Source of the DNA: an uncultured Collinsella sp.
GTDB taxonomy: Bacteria; Actinomycetota; Coriobacteriia; Coriobacteriales; Coriobacteriaceae
NCBI GenBank assembly: GCA_958445895.1
Contig: CAUCTV010000063.1
Span: forward strand, 1 to 6,619
DNA: 6,619 bases
Direction: 5' to 3'
The notes under the pieces are model-generated. The model saw nothing but the letters and a program-made list of their open reading frames with translations. It was not told the DNA's origin and ran no database searches. Shown here one piece after another: positions 1 through 5,062 of the stretch (its first letter is position 1; each line of letters opens with the position of its first letter). Position numbers and translations under genes: made by a program.

Positions 1-1281
1 CCGAGCCAGATCAACTCCGGTGTCGACGCCGACCTTGAGCGCATCATCCTCAAGTGCATGGAGAAGGACCCGGCAAACCGCTTCCAGACCGCCGACGAGC
101 TTCGTCAGGTGCTCAACAGCTACCTGTCGGGCCGTGCCGTAAACATCTCGGAGCCCACACGCATCATCGGTGCCCCCGGTGAGTTGGGCGCCACCAAGAC
201 TCGCGAGCTTTCCGATCAGACGCGCGCTATGGTGCGTCCCGTCTCGGGCGTGAGCGGCCAGAATACCGCCCGTAGCTCGGTTTCGGGCTCCACCGGCTCC
301 TACGAGGTCGAAAAGCCCAAATCCAACAAGAACAAGATCATCGCCGCCGTGGTGGCAGCCGTTGCCGTCATCGGCATCGTGGTGGCCTTTGCCACAGGAC
401 TCTTTGGCGGCGAGCAGGTCACCGTGCCCGATGTGCTGGGCAAGGACCAGCAGACTGCCGTCGAGCAGATCAAGGAAGCCGGCCTCGAGGTCGGCACCAT
501 CGACCAAAGCTACAACGACGATATCGACGAGGGCAAGGTCGCCGAGCAGACGCCCAACGGCAAAACCAAGAAGGCCAAGGGCACCAAGGTGAACCTGGTA
601 ATCTCCAAGGGCCCCAAGCCCTCCGAGAAGGTTGAGGTTCCCCAGCTTGTCGGCCTGACCAAGGACCAGGCAGAAGCCGCGCTGGCAAGCGTTGGCCTGA
701 AGGGCAACGCCTCCGAGGAGGCCAACGAGGCCGATGAGGGCCAGGTCTTTGAGCAGGGCACCAAACCCGGTAAGGAAGTCGAGAAGGGCACGACCATCTC
801 ATACAAGGTCTCGAGCGGCCCGGATACCACGTCCGTCCCCGACCTAACCGACATGACCGAGGCCCAGGCGCGCAACGCCCTCGATATGGCAGGCTTTGGC
901 GTCGACGTGAGCTACCAGGAGAACGACTCGGTTACCGAGGGCACCGTGATCAGCTGGAACCCCAGCGGTAAGCAGAAGCCCGGCGCCACGATTACCGTCG
1001 TCATTGCCAAGAAGTCCGGCAAGGCCAGCGTTCCGGGCAACCTGTACGGCAAGAGCATCTCCGCCGCCGTTACCGCGCTCAACAACGCCGGGTTCTACAA
1101 CATCGCATTCTGCGATCAGAACGGTAACCCCGTGAGCGGCAACGAAAACGCCACCGTTACGGGCGTCTCCCCCACCGGCAAGCAGTCTACCGACAGCACG
1201 ATTACGCTGACGGTCGCACTTTCTGGCTCGGGTTCGGGTTCGGGCTCGGGCACGGGCGACGATTCCGGTACGGTCAACTAG
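1..1281 (+). CDS. PknB/Stk-type Ser/Thr protein kinase with PASTA repeats, C-terminal part (5' end outside window)
   Basis: Bacterial membrane Ser/Thr kinase whose extracellular PASTA repeats, in this family, sense peptidoglycan fragments and link wall state to growth and division. Only 426 residues are present. The reading frame is open from base 1 and begins in the kinase C-lobe: the last helix reads ...LERIILKCMEKDPANRF, the conserved end of Hanks-type kinases, so the ATG at 58 is internal and not the start. A Ser/Thr-rich juxtamembrane linker follows, then one membrane segment (about nt 337-399, very rich in Val/Ala/Ile after a Lys/Asn stretch). Four PASTA units follow at about nt 412-612, 625-819, 826-1014 and 1021-1221. 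The first three have the usual V-P-D/Q-L/V start, while the fourth begins ASVPGNLYG and is more divergent. The protein ends in a Gly/Ser tail. The catalytic loop lies outside the window, so activity cannot be judged. GC-rich like a conserved chromosomal gene. Confidence 0.93.
   Translation, partial: PSQINSGVDADLERIILKCMEKDPANRFQTADELRQVLNSYLSGRAVNISEPTRIIGAPGELGATKTRELSDQTRAMVRPVSGVSGQNTARSSVSGSTGSYEVEKPKSNKNKIIAAVVAAVAVIGIVVAFATGLFGGEQVTVPDVLGKDQQTAVEQIKEAGLEVGTIDQSYNDDIDEGKVAEQTPNGKTKKAKGTKVNLVISKGPKPSEKVEVPQLVGLTKDQAEAALASVGLKGNASEEANEADEGQVFEQGTKPGKEVEKGTTISYKVSSGPDTTSVPDLTDMTEAQARNALDMAGFGVDVSYQENDSVTEGTVISWNPSGKQKPGATITVVIAKKSGKASVPGNLYGKSISAAVTALNNAGFYNIAFCDQNGNPVSGNENATVTGVSPTGKQSTDSTITLTVALSGSGSGSGSGTGDDSGTVN
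1222..1263 (+). repeat. Gly/Ser-coding microsatellite at the kinase C-terminus
   Basis: Six-base units of the type ggctcg/ggttcg repeat in tandem and encode an alternating Gly-Ser tail. Such tracts can change length by slippage. It is probably just a flexible extracellular end. Confidence 0.6.
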
Positions 1282-1333
1282 TCGCCACCCCACCGCCCAT
1301 TACGGCTCTCGCCGCAAACATATTCACTCACAG

Positions 1334-1373
1334 GCGCCCGCTTGCTCCCCCAGCAAGCGGGCGCTTCGTTTTT
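1334..1373 (+). terminator. Intrinsic terminator of the kinase operon
   Basis: A perfect 13-bp stem (GCGCCCGCTTGCT at 1334-1346 with AGCAAGCGGGCGC at 1352-1364) around a five-C loop is followed by TTCGTTTTT. It lies about 50 bases after the kinase stop codon and is a textbook Rho-independent terminator. It also marks the end of undisturbed host sequence before the attachment region. Confidence 0.93.
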
Positions 1374-1392
1374 GACATGGCATGAACCAGAA

Positions 1393-1423
1393 GAGCCCGG
1401 CACCGTGGCGGTGTACCGGGCTC
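1393..1423 (-). terminator. Hairpin of unit 1, candidate tRNA-downstream terminator
   Basis: GAGCCCGGCACC pairs with the right arm ending TACCGGGCTC, with a slightly altered loop compared with the other two units. On the minus strand it follows a tRNA-like CCA end by about 10 bases, which is where a tRNA terminator belongs. The tract after it (TTCTGGTT) is only modestly T-rich. Confidence 0.45.
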
Positions 1424-1520
1424 GATCAATCTCTGGTGCCCCCGGGCGAATTCAACCCCCCCCCCGCGGGAAATTGGTGACGCGGGTGTCGACGGCTCGA
1501 ACCCTGCCCTTAGACCAGAA

Positions 1521-1549
1521 GAGCCCGGCACCGTGGTGGTACCGGGCTC
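1521..1549 (-). terminator. Hairpin of unit 2, candidate tRNA-downstream terminator
   Basis: Twelve-pair stem GAGCCCGGCACC (1521-1532) with GGTACCGGGCTC (1538-1549), one non-Watson-Crick position and loop GTGGT. Read on the minus strand it lies just after the tRNA-like CCA end of unit 2 and is followed by TTCTGGTC, a weak T tract. Confidence 0.45.
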
Positions 1550-1648
1550 GACAAATCTCTGGTGCCCCCGGGCGGATTCGAAAACTCCCCCCGCGGGGAA
1601 ATTGGTGACGCGGGTGTCGACGGTCCGAATCCGGCCTTTAGACCAGAA

Positions 1649-1677
1649 GAGCCCGGCACCGTGGTGGTACCGGGCTC
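1649..1677 (-). terminator. Hairpin of unit 3, candidate terminator of the host tRNA
   Basis: Same stem as in unit 2 (1649-1660 with 1666-1677, loop GTGGT). It is placed 10 bases beyond the CCA of the best-preserved tRNA 3' half, on the same strand, so it is probably the original terminator of the tRNA gene, carried into the duplicated units. Confidence 0.5.
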
Positions 1678-1687
1678 GGCAAATCTC

Positions 1688-1732
1688 TGGTGCCCCCGGG
1701 CGGATTCGAACCGTCGACACCCGCTTTAGGAG
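1688..1732 (-). tRNA. 3' half of a tRNA-Arg (CCU anticodon), displaced by integration; attachment site
   Basis: Read on the minus strand from 1732: anticodon loop CTCCTAA with anticodon CCT (1730-1728), 3' anticodon stem AGCGG, variable loop GTGTC, T-arm GACGG-TTCGAAT-CCGCC (one A-C mismatch), acceptor strand CGGGGGC, discriminator A and encoded CCA (1690-1688). Beyond 1732, where the 5' anticodon strand CCGCT should stand, the sequence is CATAT and nothing upstream resembles a D-arm or a GCCCCCG acceptor strand. The gene is therefore cut within the anticodon arm, a common crossover site of tyrosine integrases. The orientation (3' half on the kinase side, integrase on the other) predicts an intact tRNA-Arg(CCU) at the far end of the element. 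The Arg identity rests on the anticodon alone. Confidence 0.8.
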
Positions 1733-1737
1733 ATATG

Positions 1738-1924
1738 ATTTAATGCTACCCCCTACTATTCATCAAGCATCATTGAACACCATATAACCGCAGATAAACA
1801 TAGCAGTTTGTGTCTTTTACCTCCGGTAGCTGCGCCTACGCTTTTACAAACATATTACTAACAGCTTTAGCTAAACTGCACTCAATGAATTGTTGAAAAC
1901 TATTCAAAGAAACGGAGTGCAAAG
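1738..1924 (+). promoter_or_regulatory. AT-rich leader of the integrase gene, possible promoter and arm-type sites
   Basis: No gene is seen here. The base composition drops abruptly to AT-rich at the tRNA break. Candidate signals are weak. TTTACA (1843-1848) has only a poor -10 match 17 bases later, overlapping the 10-bp palindrome TTTAGCTAAA (1866-1875). A TATAAC stands at 1783-1788 without a good -35. CTTTTAC occurs twice (1814, 1841) and TTGAA/TTCAA form a small inverted repeat (1893-1907). Such short repeats beside an integrase are candidate integrase or excisionase arm sites. The ribosome site GGAG (1914-1917), seven bases before the ATG, is convincing. Confidence 0.4.
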
Positions 1925-3172
1925 ATGTCAGAACAGCCACTAATTAGCGGAAGAGGCACGTGTTGGAAAGACAAGAGATCACCTAACACCTATCGCTATT
2001 ATTTTTCCCTTGGGGTCAAGGACCCTAAGACAGGGCGTTACAAACGATCCCCAACTTATACGGTTCGTTGCAAGACTAAAACAGAAGCTAAGGCTGCAAT
2101 GCAGGCCAAGCTGGCTGAAATCAACTCCTCTGGCACGATCACTAAAACTAAAAAGCCCACTTTGCTTGCGTCCTACTGCTGGGCCTTTCATGAAAATAGG
2201 GACACCGAGCTTGCGCCAACGGGCTATGAAAGAGAAGCGTACGATTGCAGGCATATCGAAGACCTATTCGGTGCGTTTCAGACAATTGAGGGGCTAACTC
2301 CCGATCTAATCGAAGAAACATATGCCGAAGCTCGTCGTACGGGAAAATACAAACCATCTGAGCTTGTACGAATCAATGCGAAACTGCACCAGATTCTGTC
2401 GAATGCAGTCGCAAAGAGAATAATTGACCGAAACCCCTGCGCTACCGTTCATGTTCGCAGACCACGCAACAAAAGAGAATCACTGACAATCGAGCAAGTA
2501 GCTACCCTATGCACACATCTTCAACACATTGAGCTCACCGCCGAAGCTGTTGGTACGCTAGTACTAGTGTATACGGGTATGCGAAAAGGCGAGATGCTGG
2601 GCCTCGAATGGCGCGATTGGGACCCTGCCAATAAAACCTTGAAAATTGACAGGCAGTACACCAACGATCATGAACTGAGGGCACCAAAGTCACAAGAAAG
2701 CCAACGCAAAATCCCCGTTGGAGAAACCCTGGCCGAACGTCTTCAATCATGGTCAGCCATACAAAAAGAGCTCCTGGCCTCTCTGGGGCTGTCCCAGACT
2801 GGCAGCACTCCCATCATTAGCGATATTGCTGTCGAGCAAGGGGTCCCTACTGTCTGTCACATGAAGAACTACATCTTCAACCATTGGTTTCGCGATTTCG
2901 CAGTTAGCTGCAATCTTGGAATCTATGAGCCGAATAATTCGACTGGCGGAAAACTATATAAGGGCATCTGCCCGCATCGGCTCAGGCATTGCGTAAGCAC
3001 TTTTATGCTGGCGAACGGATCGGACGTTAGAAGCGTGCAAGGTATTCTTGGCCACGCGGACCCCAATATCACGCTCAAAACGTATACAAGCCTCGTTCAA
3101 CAATCAGAAATAAAAGCAGTTAAAGGCTACGAAGACTTCATCAACGCCTATATACAGAGAAGCGAGAAATAG
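1925..3172 (+). CDS. int: Tyrosine recombinase / integrase of the tRNA-integrated element
   Basis: Site-specific recombinase that inserts and excises the element through a covalent 3'-phosphotyrosine intermediate at the tRNA attachment site. At 415 residues it has the usual length for the Tn916/lambda-like Int family. Residues about 8-68 (GRGTCWKDK...KTKTEAKAAM) look like an AP2-type arm-binding domain, about 80-175 the SAM-like core-binding domain, and 185-400 the catalytic domain. All catalytic residues are visible: R220 in YTGMRKGE, K255 in APKSQ, H351 and R354 in PHRLRH, H377 in GHADP and nucleophile Y387 in LKTYTSL. The start is fixed by GGAG seven bases upstream. Its composition is distinctly less GC-rich than the kinase. 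It lies immediately inside the attachment site and is transcribed into the element. No terminator follows it. It appears intact and functional. Confidence 0.96.
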   Translation: MSEQPLISGRGTCWKDKRSPNTYRYYFSLGVKDPKTGRYKRSPTYTVRCKTKTEAKAAMQAKLAEINSSGTITKTKKPTLLASYCWAFHENRDTELAPTGYEREAYDCRHIEDLFGAFQTIEGLTPDLIEETYAEARRTGKYKPSELVRINAKLHQILSNAVAKRIIDRNPCATVHVRRPRNKRESLTIEQVATLCTHLQHIELTAEAVGTLVLVYTGMRKGEMLGLEWRDWDPANKTLKIDRQYTNDHELRAPKSQESQRKIPVGETLAERLQSWSAIQKELLASLGLSQTGSTPIISDIAVEQGVPTVCHMKNYIFNHWFRDFAVSCNLGIYEPNNSTGGKLYKGICPHRLRHCVSTFMLANGSDVRSVQGILGHADPNITLKTYTSLVQQSEIKAVKGYEDFINAYIQRSEK

Positions 3173-3206
3173 CATGTTTTTCATTCATCGTTTTATTCAT
3201 AATATT

Positions 3207-3224
3207 ACGGTACTATAATACCGT
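3207..3224 (+). promoter_or_regulatory. TATAAT box inside an inverted repeat: promoter with candidate operator
   Basis: ACGGTA (3207-3212) and TACCGT (3219-3224) form a perfect 6-bp inverted repeat whose centre and right edge hold a consensus TATAAT (3214-3219). The -35 position (TTTTAT at 3191-3196, 17-base spacing) is poor, so the promoter may need an activator, or it may be switched by a repressor bound over the -10. It lies between int and the excisionase/winged-helix pair and reads towards that pair. The regulator could be either small DNA-binding protein of the element (inference). Confidence 0.55.
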
Positions 3225-3249
3225 TTCCGCAGGTAGATGCTTTATTTGG

Positions 3250-3280
3250 TTGACATTTAATGAGTTTTATTACATGCTAA
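3250..3280 (+). promoter_or_regulatory. Second candidate promoter with consensus -35
   Basis: A perfect TTGACA (3250-3255) is followed by an AT-rich spacer, but the possible -10 hexamers (CATGCT at 17 bases, TGCTAA at 19) are weak. If used, it would transcribe the hairpin leader and the excisionase gene. Confidence 0.35.
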
Positions 3281-3316
3281 AGCTGTCAGATGGCTACGCA
3301 CGTAGTCATAAAAACC

Positions 3317-3368
3317 GGCCCCCCAAGTGCTTATGAACCTGGTAATTCTTACAAGCACAGGGAGGGCC
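3317..3368. promoter_or_regulatory. Long imperfect hairpin before the excisionase gene; antisense-terminator shape
   Basis: GGCCCCCC (3317-3324) pairs with GGG-A-GGGCC (3360-3368, one bulged A). After a small AA/A internal loop, GTGCTT (3327-3332) pairs with AAGCAC (3353-3358), giving about 14 pairs in all. On the minus strand the structure runs directly into GGTTTTTA, a terminator-like arrangement that could stop transcription coming from the right. On the plus strand there is no T tract, so there it would act as a 5' leader structure ending six bases before the ribosome site. Confidence 0.55.
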
Positions 3369-3390
3369 CTCATTGGAAGGATAGCTCATC

Positions 3391-3636
3391 ATGGCTACTC
3401 CAAAGATTAGCACTCAGGCGTCCACACCGACTTTCCCCACTGGTGCCGCTCAGTGCGATCGGTTGCTCCGCGTTAACGATATCCGCGAACTCACTGGCTG
3501 GAGCGAGAACACCGCACGCAAATTCATGCGCGAGTCCGGCAAGCTCATCCAAATCCATCGCTCGAATTACATGTTTGAAAGCTCATTCTATGAGCTTTTC
3601 AAGCAGCTTGAAGGTCGTACCGCCCACCTTGACTAG
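3391..3636 (+). CDS. Small HTH protein, probable excisionase
   Basis: An 81-residue basic DNA-binding protein. Residues about 25-50 (LLRVNDIRELTGWSENTARKF) fit a MerR/excisionase-type helix-turn-helix, followed by a short wing-like stretch (LIQIHRSNYMF) and a C-terminal helix. Proteins of this size and shape next to a tyrosine integrase usually are excisionases, which bend attachment DNA and turn the integrase towards excision, or small transcription factors of the element. The start is supported by GGAAGG (3375-3380), ten bases upstream. It is followed after nine bases by the winged-helix gene, so the two are probably co-transcribed. The excisionase role is inferred from size, fold and position. 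The 20-residue N-terminal extension rich in Thr, Pro and Ser is not typical of the fold. Confidence 0.7.
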   Translation: MATPKISTQASTPTFPTGAAQCDRLLRVNDIRELTGWSENTARKFMRESGKLIQIHRSNYMFESSFYELFKQLEGRTAHLD

Positions 3637-3645
3637 GCGGTAAAC

Positions 3646-4032
3646 ATGAGCGAGCTACCGTCAATTTCCGACATATTCAACGATGATGTTACCGAGCAAC
3701 GAAAGATTATAGAGAAAATGGATAAAGCTATTTTTATTTCAGTGCCCGAGTGGGCGTGCTGCGTCACCACCGTTGCCGCCGAGCGTCTCATCCTCGGCCT
3801 CGTATGGAAGTTTGGAAAACCTTCCAAAAACAAACGGCCCATGGGCTTTTGCGCTAGAAGCAAATGGATTGAGGATCACTACCACTTGAGCAAGAACACG
3901 ATATCCCGAGCCTATACTTCTCTAAAGGATAAGGGGTATATTCAAAAAACTGGTGATGGCAGCTGGATGCTTAATTACGCTGCAATCTACCGCGCCGCGA
4001 TCGAAAACGCTTGGGAGCCCCCGAAATCTTAA
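3646..4032 (+). CDS. Small winged-helix DNA-binding protein (replication-initiator-like or transcription factor)
   Basis: A 128-residue protein. Residues about 36-100 form a winged-helix pattern: helices around VTTVAAERLILGLVWKF and SKWIEDHYHL, a clear recognition helix SKNTISRAYTSLKDKGYI (about 82-99), then a wing QKTGDGSWMLN. The layout recalls the N-terminal wHTH of plasmid or ICE replication initiators and of GntR-like factors, but no catalytic or effector domain is present. It may therefore regulate the element or help its replication; which of these cannot be told from sequence. AGGCGG (3635-3640), five bases before the ATG, overlaps the stop of the upstream gene, and the nine-base gap indicates an operon with the putative excisionase. 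A branched terminator follows. Confidence 0.7.
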   Translation: MSELPSISDIFNDDVTEQRKIIEKMDKAIFISVPEWACCVTTVAAERLILGLVWKFGKPSKNKRPMGFCARSKWIEDHYHLSKNTISRAYTSLKDKGYIQKTGDGSWMLNYAAIYRAAIENAWEPPKS

Positions 4033-4114
4033 GTCCACAGCCCGACTATCGAGGTCGTGAAGGTCGGTAATCGCCGAGCGTCTATAAGAGCATGCCGCGG
4101 ATGTAAAATGAAAC
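4033..4114. other. Short intergenic stretch after the winged-helix gene
   Basis: Nothing coding is supported. A weak hairpin TCGG-taatcg-CCGA lies in the middle, and the stretch leads into the terminator structure. Confidence 0.3.
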
Positions 4115-4180
4115 AGGGTCGAACCGAAACAGTTCCCGGACAATTGGCGTCCGGCCAGACACTTCGATTCGACCCTTTTT
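4115..4180 (+). terminator. Branched terminator-like structure (hairpin nested in a long stem)
   Basis: AGGGTCGAA (4115-4123) pairs perfectly with TTCGACCCT (4168-4176), followed by a five-T run (4176-4180). The 44-base interior carries its own 6-bp hairpin, CCGGAC (4136-4141) with GTCCGG (4149-4154). Read on the plus strand it would end the excisionase/winged-helix operon. On the minus strand an A-tract precedes it and TGTTTCATTTT follows, so it could serve minus-strand transcripts too. The large nested loop is unusual for a simple terminator and may mark a dispersed intergenic repeat. Confidence 0.6.
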
Positions 4181-4412
4181 CATGCCCGCATCTAAAACAA
4201 TCCCATAATCATTCTCGACATCTTTAACGCCATCACTCTCCCGCCACCAACACGACGTAGGTGCCATTTTCAACGAATCGATATGGCCGTCCATTCATGG
4301 TCTTTAAGGCGCGTGATACCATGAAAACGTGCGGTATTTCTCCAACCGAAAACCTGCGTGAATGCATGACTTGAGACGCCTTTTAGAACTCACCGATTGC
4401 AGGGCGAACACA
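4181..4412. other. Low-coding stretch before the structured leader; holds at most one tiny minus-strand ORF
   Basis: Apart from the 44-codon candidate on the minus strand (4233-4367), I see no gene, no RNA-gene consensus and no strong promoter here. Composition is intermediate between the integrase module and the GC-rich right part, so the boundary between modules probably lies in this stretch. Confidence 0.4.
4233..4367 (-). CDS. Possible tiny ORF or gene remnant, 44 residues, unknown function
   Basis: I do not recognise this product. The frame opens with ATG at 4367, reads MHSRRFSVGE... and ends ...RFVENGTYVVLVAGE at a TGA, with a C-terminal beta-strand-like half. An in-frame TAA lies seven codons before the ATG. 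The residue mix looks protein-like rather than random, but the ribosome site is poor (AGG eleven bases away). After the TGA, a different frame continues with VKDVENDYGIVLDAG, so this may be a frameshifted or decayed longer gene running towards the bidirectional terminator structure at 4115-4180. Confidence is low. Confidence 0.3.
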   Translation of the reverse strand: MHSRRFSVGEIPHVFMVSRALKTMNGRPYRFVENGTYVVLVAGE

Positions 4413-4477
4413 AATCAACAGCGGCCGTGCATTGTTCCCAGCCATATGGCATGGCGGAGCCATGCCCGTTGTTGATT
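4413..4477 (+). promoter_or_regulatory. Two-helix structured leader touching the ribosome site of the coiled-coil gene
   Basis: An outer stem of 12 pairs, AATCAACAGCGG (4413-4424) with CCGTTGTTGATT (4466-4477, one G-U pair), encloses a perfect 7-bp hairpin GCATGGC-GGA-GCCATGC (4449-4465) that abuts it directly and could stack on it. The structure ends exactly at the GGAG (4478-4481) used by the next gene, so it could mask or expose that site, or be the binding place of a regulator. It matches no riboswitch class I can name. At DNA level it is also a strong inverted repeat. Confidence 0.6.
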
Positions 4478-4490
4478 GGAGTGCCGCACC

Positions 4491-5060
4491 ATGGCAGACG
4501 AGAAGAAAATCAGGGAGATCTACGGCGTGAAGTCCGTCCTCGATGAGGCCGCCGAGCGAATCGAGGCGACGTGGCGGGAGAAGCTGCTGCGCGAGACCGC
4601 CGATCTCAAGACCGAGAACGCGCTGCTCAGGGCCCAGCTCGACGAATTCAACCGCAAGCTCGTCGAGGCGAGAGACCGGAACGAAAGACTTGAGGCCGAC
4701 TGCAATGAGCGGGTCGCCTTTATCGAGGAGAAGTTCGAGCTCGACACCGCGAGCATCGAGCTCGAGAACAATGAGCTCCACGCCGCGAGCGTCAGGTATC
4801 TCGCCGACGCCAGGGAACTCGACAGGCAGATCGTCCAACTCCATGCCGAGGCCGTGGCCATGGTCGATGAGATTGAGCGCCTGCGCGGCGAGCGTGACGC
4901 CGCATTGAAGGCTCAGGCCGAGCTGAACGACGCACTCCTGGCCCAGCGCGATCTGATGGCCGAGGTCGTCGCCCTCAAGGACCGCCTTGCCGCCTCCGAG
5001 CAGCGTGCGGCCGTGGCCGAGGCCAAGATCGAGGTCATGACCCAGATGAAGGGCGAGTAG
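4491..5060 (+). CDS. All-helical coiled-coil protein of unknown function
   Basis: I do not recognise a family. The product is 189 residues, contains no proline, a single cysteine (Cys71), no membrane segment and no signal peptide. From about residue 15 to 185 it is dominated by Glu, Ala, Leu and Arg in heptad-like patterns, for example LLRETADLKTENALLRAQL and VDEIERLRGERDAALKAQAEL. It is therefore probably a long cytoplasmic coiled coil, perhaps a scaffold, filament or partner-binding rod. ATG 4491 is preferred over TTG 4476 because GGAG (4478-4481) lies nine bases before it. It stands alone on the plus strand, behind a structured leader, and runs convergently into the phosphoesterase operon, 42 bases from its end. 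Visibly GC-rich, unlike the integrase module. Low-complexity coiled-coil hits would be unreliable as evidence of function. Confidence 0.75.
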   Translation: MADEKKIREIYGVKSVLDEAAERIEATWREKLLRETADLKTENALLRAQLDEFNRKLVEARDRNERLEADCNERVAFIEEKFELDTASIELENNELHAASVRYLADARELDRQIVQLHAEAVAMVDEIERLRGERDAALKAQAELNDALLAQRDLMAEVVALKDRLAASEQRAAVAEAKIEVMTQMKGE

Positions 5061-5062
5061 CC

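Larger units (their letters stand above)
1387..1737. repeat. Three tandem 128-bp units (third partial) carrying tRNA 3' ends and hairpins
   Basis: Units start at 1387, 1515 and 1643 with the same CCAGAAGAGCCCGGCACC, so the period is exactly 128 bp twice. Each holds a hairpin, a spacer of about 10 bases, then CTGGTGCCCCCGGGCG, which on the minus strand is the acceptor end and CCA of a tRNA. Units 1 and 2 lose tRNA identity after the T-loop (GATTCGAA) and continue with a C/G-rich tract and a T-arm-like segment (gcgggtgtcgacgg, tc/cc, gaa) on the plus strand. Unit 3 continues into the rest of the tRNA 3' half. Units 1 and 2 differ by scattered substitutions and small compensating indels, including a ten-C run in unit 1, so they are not fresh copies. 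Best read as scars of repeated integration or local duplication at a tRNA attachment site. No protein gene is supported here. Confidence 0.85.

Noticed and set aside
844..1293. 149-residue minus-strand ORF opposite the kinase
   Set aside because: It mirrors GC-rich codon bias of a well-supported PASTA coding sequence and has no recognisable domain or ribosome site.
1515..1642. Unit 2 as a complete functional tRNA gene
   Set aside because: The T-stem 5' strand, anticodon arm and D-arm cannot be formed; only the acceptor end and T-loop are preserved.
1387..1737. Repeat array as a CRISPR
   Set aside because: Units are 128 bp and contain tRNA ends and hairpins; there are no short repeats separated by unique spacers.
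1328..1787. Overlapping ORFs on both strands across the repeat units
   Set aside because: Their translations (phrases such as GRIRTVDTR and FEPSTPASP) are typical products of reading tRNA arms as protein; the 128-bp repetition explains the open frames.
1723..1870. GCTTTAG direct repeat (1723 and 1864) as a second attachment core
   Set aside because: Seven bases only, both on the same side of int, and the second copy has no neighbouring tRNA sequence.
3290..3643. 117-residue plus-strand ORF overlapping the excisionase gene
   Set aside because: It spans the hairpin, lacks a ribosome site and conflicts with the HTH-encoding frame, which has one.
4082..4294. 70-residue minus-strand ORF across the branched terminator
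   Set aside because: Its second half is a reading of the inverted repeat, and the start conflicts with the better small frame at 4233-4367; at most it is the continuation of a decayed gene.
4383..4844. 153-residue minus-strand ORF opposite the coiled-coil gene
   Set aside because: Its composition (repeated LDARGVELE) is the mirror of a Glu/Leu/Ala-rich coiled coil, and it runs through the structured leader.
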